Source: Colwellia echini (GTDB taxonomy: Bacteria > Pseudomonadota > Gammaproteobacteria > Enterobacterales > Alteromonadaceae). From it: 64,000 bases of DNA. Positions within the stretch are counted from its first letter, which is position 1; every line of letters starts with the position of its first letter. The stretch covers positions 1 to 64,000 of the forward strand of contig NZ_PJAI02000011.1 of NCBI RefSeq assembly GCF_002843355.2, given 5' to 3'. The notes beneath the pieces are model-generated. The model did not search any database, was not told the origin of the DNA, and saw only the letters and a program-made list of their open reading frames with translations. This document shows positions 60,501 through 64,000 of the stretch, piece after piece. The translations under genes and the position numbers were made by a program.

Positions 60501-60683
60501 AATTTTTACTTGCGGAAACATTTGTTTGTTAATGGTATTTATTGTTAAAAATCCGGCGACTAAAATAAATATCATTAACAAATTTGCGGCAACGCTATTG
60601 CGAGCAAACCAAGCGATTAAACCGCTATTGGTATCAATATTTTCACGTTTATGGTCATTATTGATATGTTGTTCAGAAGACAT
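57507..60683 (-). CDS. RND efflux transporter permease
   Basis: A 1058-residue AcrB-superfamily pump. N-terminal TM1 is in AWFARNSVAANLLMIFILVA, the large periplasmic loops follow, and TM4 carries the proton-relay Asp pair (LGIVVDDAIVMGESAHEEIE). About twelve TM segments in two homologous halves are present. It works with the membrane-fusion protein encoded 2 bp upstream, using an outer-membrane channel from elsewhere. Substrate is not deducible; the closest type is the broad RND efflux group with NSVAANL start. Confidence 0.93.
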   Translation of the reverse strand: MSSEQHINNDHKRENIDTNSGLIAWFARNSVAANLLMIFILVAGFLTINTINKQMFPQVKINWISYVAPYPGAAPQEVEEGITIKIEEALETVQGLKRVITYSNRNYSNGWFEVDLDYDPQVVLEEVKSAIDSIPSFPDGMERIKVEREKFRQEVMYISLYGDLTNGELKELGRKIHDEVQQLPFVNISELFSGLNYEISIEVSKDKLREYNLSFNDIANAVRGHSRNMSAGQIRAENGYINLRVEEQAYRGYEFENIPVLTLEDGSKVLLGQLATVIDGFEEGLHYSKFNGKNSVTIFVGAADNQSITDIATVVNNYVAQKSTQLPQGVKLETWVDMTYYLEGRLSMMMDNMQSGAVLVFLMLAMFLRVRLAFWVMMGLPVCFLGTLLVMPMEFVNVTINITSLFAFILVLGIVVDDAIVMGESAHEEIEKYGHSTDNVIRGVKRVAMPATFGVLTTIAVFVPFVMGDGPESAFGKSIGFVVIFCLIFSLIESKLILPAHLVTMKIKPINPKNPLDNVRVWIDKTLQRFIEHSYRPSLSVFLKYRYAVLMFFISIMLISAGLFNGGLVRYVGQPKIPHDFPQISLEMNVDASEQSTLNTLLTIQSIIKDIDQNIEAEQGQSMISDLQVDLRSRTEGQIMVKLVDPELRVMDTFALADLWRNAIPSLPGVKSLAISDNLFGGGRDDGDIAFRLESKDDAQLLAAAKELKTKLNSLKGVGDVNDSRQTSAKEVQFELKPLAYSMGLTLADIASQVGNSFYGLEAQRILRDSEEVKVMVRYPLAERSSVGHVDDVRIKSPNGAELPLSELANIILTDGVTRIRRENGNRTINVWASVDADQVEPFEVTKEVRDNFVPDLLRKYPLVKSEVTGKIQEEMESTNDKLRDFMISLMVIFSLLAIPLKSYAQAVMIMVVIPFGVIGAVFGHLILAMDLNMFSVFGILAAAGVVVNDSLVMVDYVNTARKRGETLKDAVVHAGTKRFRAIMLTSITTFVGLVPIVFFETSMQALIVIPMAVSLSFGVLFATVVTLVLIPSLYIIIEDIKGVFSTNKTKKYQAKVS

Positions 60684-60685
60684 TG

Positions 60686-61912
60686 TTACTCTCCTGAATC
60701 TTGCACAGCTGTGATTGCGGCTTGCTTATTATCAGTATCGGCATCAGTCACTTCGGCAGTGGCAATTATTTCATCCGACAATTTAAGTTTCATACCGTCA
60801 ACGGGGTAGTCTAAGGCAGAAATAATTAACCGATCACCATCGGCTAATCCTTTGGAAACAATAACATTACTATCTTGCTCGCGAACAATATCAATGGCTG
60901 CATAGTGCAAGCTTGAATCACCAGCGAGAATAGCTATTTTCCCATTGTTGACTAAGTAACGAGGAACCATAGTAGCTTGAGGTAGTGTATAACCAATAAT
61001 TTTAGCATTAACATAACTACCAAAACGTAGAGGTGACTGTACATTGCTTGCTGTTTTAGTTGCGCTTAATAAATAAGGATCATCAAACTCGGCAACTAAG
61101 TAGCTCATACGGCTTTTGTTATCGATAACACCTTCACTACGACTTATTGTTGCATTCCATTGTGTTTCTTTGCCGGCAAAATTTCCCAGCAAAATCACTT
61201 TACTGTTAACGCCTTGGTTGGCTAAAAATTCAAGTTGATTATCAGCCACAGGTAAACGAACTTCTGCGGTATCGGTTGCCAACAAATGGCCTATCTTAGT
61301 ACCCATTGCCACAAAAGTTCCTAAGCCAATATTACGGCTATTGATCATCGCATCATAAGGTGCTCTTATTTCTGTTCGTTCTAAATTACGCTTTGCACGT
61401 AATACTGCGGCTTGTGCTGCTTTAACACGAGCAAGCTCTTGGGCAAGCTGTGGTTTACGTAAACTTAGCTCAGTTGGTGACGAAGTTGTTATTTTTTGCC
61501 ATTCACGCTCTGCGACTTTACCTTGTGCTACTTCAGTTTCAAGTGCCGCTCTTGCGGTGGCCATCGCGGCTTGCGCTTCAATTAATGCTGCTTGATAATC
61601 ATTAGGATCAATACGCGCCAATAATTGATTCTTCTTTATAAAACTACCGCGAAGAAAAGCATCACTTAATTCAACCACCTCGCCACTGACTTGAGCGACC
61701 AATTCGGTTTCATATTTAGCATTAACAACGCCATGTGATTTAACCTCTAAGACTAAAGGCGTTATTGATACCTCACTTACCTCAACAATAGGTCTGTTAT
61801 CTTCTAGTGGTTTTTCTGCTGGTGGTTTTTTCAAACTAGTAAAACCAACCATGGCTGCAGCGCCAATGATTAAGATAACGAGAGGTAAGATAATTTGTTT
61901 TTTAGTAACCAC
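60686..61912 (-). CDS. RND efflux periplasmic adaptor (membrane-fusion protein)
   Basis: A 408-residue HlyD/AcrA-type adaptor. An N-terminal TM or signal anchor at about 7-27 is followed by a biotinyl-lipoyl-like half (ELVAQVSGEVVELSDAF), a helical hairpin (about 110-180, rich in Ala and Glu) and a beta-barrel domain (TEIRAPYDAMINSRN). It links the inner-membrane pump to an outer-membrane channel. First gene of the two-gene operon. Confidence 0.92.
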   Translation of the reverse strand: MVTKKQIILPLVILIIGAAAMVGFTSLKKPPAEKPLEDNRPIVEVSEVSITPLVLEVKSHGVVNAKYETELVAQVSGEVVELSDAFLRGSFIKKNQLLARIDPNDYQAALIEAQAAMATARAALETEVAQGKVAEREWQKITTSSPTELSLRKPQLAQELARVKAAQAAVLRAKRNLERTEIRAPYDAMINSRNIGLGTFVAMGTKIGHLLATDTAEVRLPVADNQLEFLANQGVNSKVILLGNFAGKETQWNATISRSEGVIDNKSRMSYLVAEFDDPYLLSATKTASNVQSPLRFGSYVNAKIIGYTLPQATMVPRYLVNNGKIAILAGDSSLHYAAIDIVREQDSNVIVSKGLADGDRLIISALDYPVDGMKLKLSDEIIATAEVTDADTDNKQAAITAVQDSGE

Positions 61913-61983
61913 TATAATCCCTTATATTTTTATTGTAGATGCGAACAAGCTGTTATGTTCTATGAGTATTATTTACTGACGCT

Positions 61984-62026
61984 TAATATGGTATGTATTT
62001 GCTATTACAAGATACACACCATATTA
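61984..62026. promoter_or_regulatory. 15-bp dyad upstream of the efflux operon
   Basis: TAATATGGTATGTAT at 61984-61998 and ATACACACCATATTA at 62012-62026 are inverse with one mismatch and a 13-nt spacer. It lies 72 bp before the adaptor start. It may be an operator for a repressor, or a leader hairpin if transcription starts further upstream. No regulator gene is adjacent. Confidence 0.55.
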
Positions 62027-62134
62027 GTATTAAATATTTCATTTAATACTGTTTAAACTTAAATATCTTATTAATCAGTGATTTAAATTTATTTTTCATT
62101 GAGTGTTATTAAGTATTAGTTAAATAATTCACCA

Positions 62135-62164
62135 ATTATAAGCTAAGAACATTACATCAGTCAC
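62135..62164 (-). promoter_or_regulatory. Candidate promoter of the efflux operon
   Basis: On the minus strand GTGACT (62164-62159, four of six to TTGACA) and a perfect TATAAT (62140-62135) are 18 nt apart. Transcription would run through the dyad at 61984-62026 before reaching the adaptor start. In AT-rich DNA such matches can arise by chance. Confidence 0.35.
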
Positions 62165-62278
62165 TTAACAGAATAACTATTTAAATAACATTTTAGTTAT
62201 TTTAACCATTTTTTAGGTTATTTATAAATTACATTATCATGTTAACTTTTTGGTAGCTGTGTAAGCTCCGTTAAATCG

Positions 62279-62308
62279 TTGGGTATACGCAATTGAATAA
62301 GCTATAAT
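62279..62308 (+). promoter_or_regulatory. Candidate promoter of the S1-domain protein gene
   Basis: TTGGGT (62279-62284) and a perfect TATAAT (62303-62308) are 18 nt apart, about 40 bp before the start codon. The rest of the 436-bp gap (61913-62348) contains the features listed for the efflux operon and otherwise AT-rich DNA. Confidence 0.45.
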
Positions 62309-62348
62309 AGCTAAAATTAATAATGAAAAATTCTCCTACGGCCTTCAC

Positions 62349-63239
62349 ATGACTGATCAACGAACATCCGAGAAAAATACTGAACAGCAAGCTATTCAGC
62401 TCACCACACATGCACAAATTGGTAAATTTAATAACCTTAAAGTTATTGCCCTTATGGACAACGGTGCTTATTTAAATGCCGGTGAGCTAGGTGAGATATT
62501 ACTACCTAAACGTTATTTACCAGAAGCTTGTAAAGTCGGTGATTTACTTAAGGTATTTCTTTATGTTGATTCTGCTGATCGACTTGTAGCTACAACAACA
62601 ACGCCTCTTGCACAGGTAGGTGAGTTTGTTTCGTTAAAAGTTGTACAAGTCAATAAAATGGGCGCTTTTCTAGATTGGGGTTTACCTAAAGATTTATTAG
62701 TACCTTATAATCAACAACATACCGAAATGGAAGTAGGTAAATATTACCTAGTTCGCGTATATCTTGATCAAAGTACAGACCGTATTGCTGCCTCAAGTAA
62801 GCTTGATAAGTTTATTGATATTTGGCCAGCAGATTACCAAACAGGTGATAAAGTTAACTTAATTATAGGCGGACAAACTGATTTAGGTTACAAGGCTATT
62901 ATTAATGATTTGCATTGGGGGCTACTCTACGAAAATGAGATTTTCCAACATTTACGTGTTGGTAAACAAATGATTGGATATATCAAACAAGTCCGTGAAG
63001 ATGGTCGCATAGATCTGATTTTATCGCGTGGCAGTAAAAATAAGGTTAATGATTTTTCTGAAAAGTTATTAGCGCATATTGCCGACCGTGGTGGCATTAC
63101 GCCATTAAATGATAAAAGTGCTCCTGAATTAATTCAAAGAACATTAGGCGTGAGTAAAAAAACCTTCAAAGCGACTGTAGGTAATTTACTGAAAAACGGT
63201 AAAATTGAGTTAGTAAAAGAAGGGATTAAATTAGTTTAA
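62349..63239 (+). CDS. CvfB-like S1 RNA-binding protein
   Basis: A 296-residue protein of the CvfB/YitL family. It has S1-like beta-barrel repeats (about 25-70, 80-150 and 160-225; for example NKMGAFLDWGLPKDLLVPY and VREDGRIDLILSRG). A winged-helix C-terminal end follows (about 240-296; RTLGVSKKTFKATVGNLLKN). Family members bind RNA and affect gene expression, but the exact role is unsettled. The start is the only reasonable ATG after the promoter. A strong terminator follows. Confidence 0.88.
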   Translation: MTDQRTSEKNTEQQAIQLTTHAQIGKFNNLKVIALMDNGAYLNAGELGEILLPKRYLPEACKVGDLLKVFLYVDSADRLVATTTTPLAQVGEFVSLKVVQVNKMGAFLDWGLPKDLLVPYNQQHTEMEVGKYYLVRVYLDQSTDRIAASSKLDKFIDIWPADYQTGDKVNLIIGGQTDLGYKAIINDLHWGLLYENEIFQHLRVGKQMIGYIKQVREDGRIDLILSRGSKNKVNDFSEKLLAHIADRGGITPLNDKSAPELIQRTLGVSKKTFKATVGNLLKNGKIELVKEGIKLV

Positions 63240-63337
63240 TTCGTGACATTTAAGTTGAACTTGAAAGAATGGAGTTGAACTTGAAAGAGTAAAATTGAAT
63301 TAGTGTCTCGTCCTGAAATACGTTGACGGTTTTAATG

Positions 63338-63370
63338 AAAGGGTCTGTAACATTGTTACAGACCCTTTTT
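63338..63370. terminator. Bidirectional Rho-independent terminator
   Basis: AAAGGGTCTGTAAC and GTTACAGACCCTTT form a perfect 14-bp stem with a 3-nt loop, followed by TTT. It separates the convergent S1-protein and TonB-receptor genes. Between it and the S1 gene, AGTTGAACTTGAAAGA occurs twice (63253 and 63273). Confidence 0.93.
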
Positions 63371-63409
63371 TATAGCGATTAAATTTTATTAAAAATATCG
63401 TTGTAAAAG

Positions 63410-64000
63410 TTAAAAGCTACCACGAATACCCACACTGATATTACGCGCTGGTAATGGAGCAACATCTTTAAGGAATGAAGTATGCACTCTCGCATGTACA
63501 TTCGCTAAATTTTGACCTTTAATATACACGATAAAATCATCGCCAATGCCATCGATATAATAATTAAAATAAGCATCAACCATAGTATAACTATCGGTAC
63601 TTGTTTCACGCTCTGCAATATCATCTTGCGCAAAGTAATGCGTAAAGCTTAGCTCAGTATCAAACGACTCTGCTTGATAATCTAATATACCACCAAGTCG
63701 TAATGGCGGGATACGTGGTAAATTATCGTTAACCTCTGCGTTTACTAAACGAGCTCTTATATAATCAGAAAATACTGTTGCGGTAAAACCTGATGTTACT
63801 TGATAGATAAACTCGGCTTCACCACCATACATTACCACGTCTTCTTGCTGATAAATGTAGATAGGTAAAGCACCTTCATGCTCAGCTGTGTCAACATGGT
63901 CATCGTGATAAAATAAGCCGGTATTATTTTGATAATAGTAATCATCAATTTGATTATAAAAGGCACTTAATACATAGCCAAAGTCACCATTAAACTTACG
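63410..64000 (-). CDS. TonB-dependent outer-membrane receptor, C-terminal part
   Basis: The reading frame is open from the stop at 63410 to the window edge, giving the last 196 residues of a receptor; a Met at 63838 is internal. Alternating aromatic/polar beta strands run to a terminal Phe (ISVGIRGSF), the outer-membrane assembly signal. QNLANVHARVHTSFLKDVAP is typical of the last strands of TonB-dependent receptors. An external loop near the edge is rich in His and Asp (YHDDHVDTAEHEG). Substrate cannot be told; a metal is possible by inference. Confidence 0.87.
   Translation of the reverse strand, partial: RKFNGDFGYVLSAFYNQIDDYYYQNNTGLFYHDDHVDTAEHEGALPIYIYQQEDVVMYGGEAEFIYQVTSGFTATVFSDYIRARLVNAEVNDNLPRIPPLRLGGILDYQAESFDTELSFTHYFAQDDIAERETSTDSYTMVDAYFNYYIDGIGDDFIVYIKGQNLANVHARVHTSFLKDVAPLPARNISVGIRGSF

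Noticed and set aside
63299-63335. Possible insertion-sequence end (TGTCTCGTCCTGAAATACG)
   Set aside because: It resembles ends I associate with marine insertion sequences, but no partner end or transposase is present.

Overview
The window is AT-rich, densely coded gammaproteobacterial chromosome. A complete dcw (division and cell wall) cluster, the lpxC/secA/mutT neighbourhood, a marine-type exopolysaccharide locus with a sulfotransferase, and the protein sequences together suggest a marine Alteromonadales bacterium, most likely Colwellia or a close relative. The genus is inference; the order is better supported.

Layout. (1) 1-1618: arrays of a 23-bp palindrome-cored repeat surround a diverged partial copy of an aminotransferase gene and a broken Fic-family gene. 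(2) 1619-22242, all minus strand apart from repeats: a Wzx/Wzy-type polysaccharide locus. It reads wza-wzb-wzc, a UDP-HexNAc dehydrogenase and 4-epimerase (tviB/tviC type), a HAD phosphatase with two nucleotidyltransferase-type proteins, a membrane protein that could be the polymerase, glycosyltransferases, a Wzx-type flippase, a sulfotransferase, and a bacillosamine-like set (GT4, initiating phosphosugar transferase, acetyltransferase, aminotransferase). Embedded in it are two toxin-antitoxin modules (FitAB/VapBC type and MntA-HepT), a four-helix-bundle gene with heptamer repeats, and two more arrays of the 23-bp repeat. (3) 22578-28640: mutT, secA, an M23 peptidase and lpxC on the minus strand, and dciA (DUF721) on the plus strand. 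(4) 28992-47204, minus strand: the dcw cluster from mraZ to ftsZ, mostly overlapping or closely spaced. Its promoter region holds a probable MraZ operator, a consensus-like promoter, and a 196-bp MITE-like insertion between promoter and mraZ. (5) 47848-64000: mixed genes. These are an acyl-CoA dehydrogenase, a transglutaminase-like secreted protein, a DyP peroxidase, an unknown membrane-anchored protein, a TPR hybrid histidine kinase, a Bax-like glucosaminidase, an RND efflux pair, a CvfB-like S1 protein, and the C-terminal end of a TonB-dependent receptor cut by the window edge.

How the parts work together. Region 2 would build sugar nucleotides, assemble a repeat unit on undecaprenyl phosphate, sulfate it, flip and polymerise it, and export it through Wza under Wzc/Wzb control. 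Regions 3 and 4 make lipid A and peptidoglycan precursors and the divisome, and supply the Sec motor. The most unusual content is the repeats: four arrays of the 23-bp element, three TAGG-rich hairpin or heptamer loci, and two MITE-like elements, several of them lying exactly at accessory-gene borders or in regulatory DNA.
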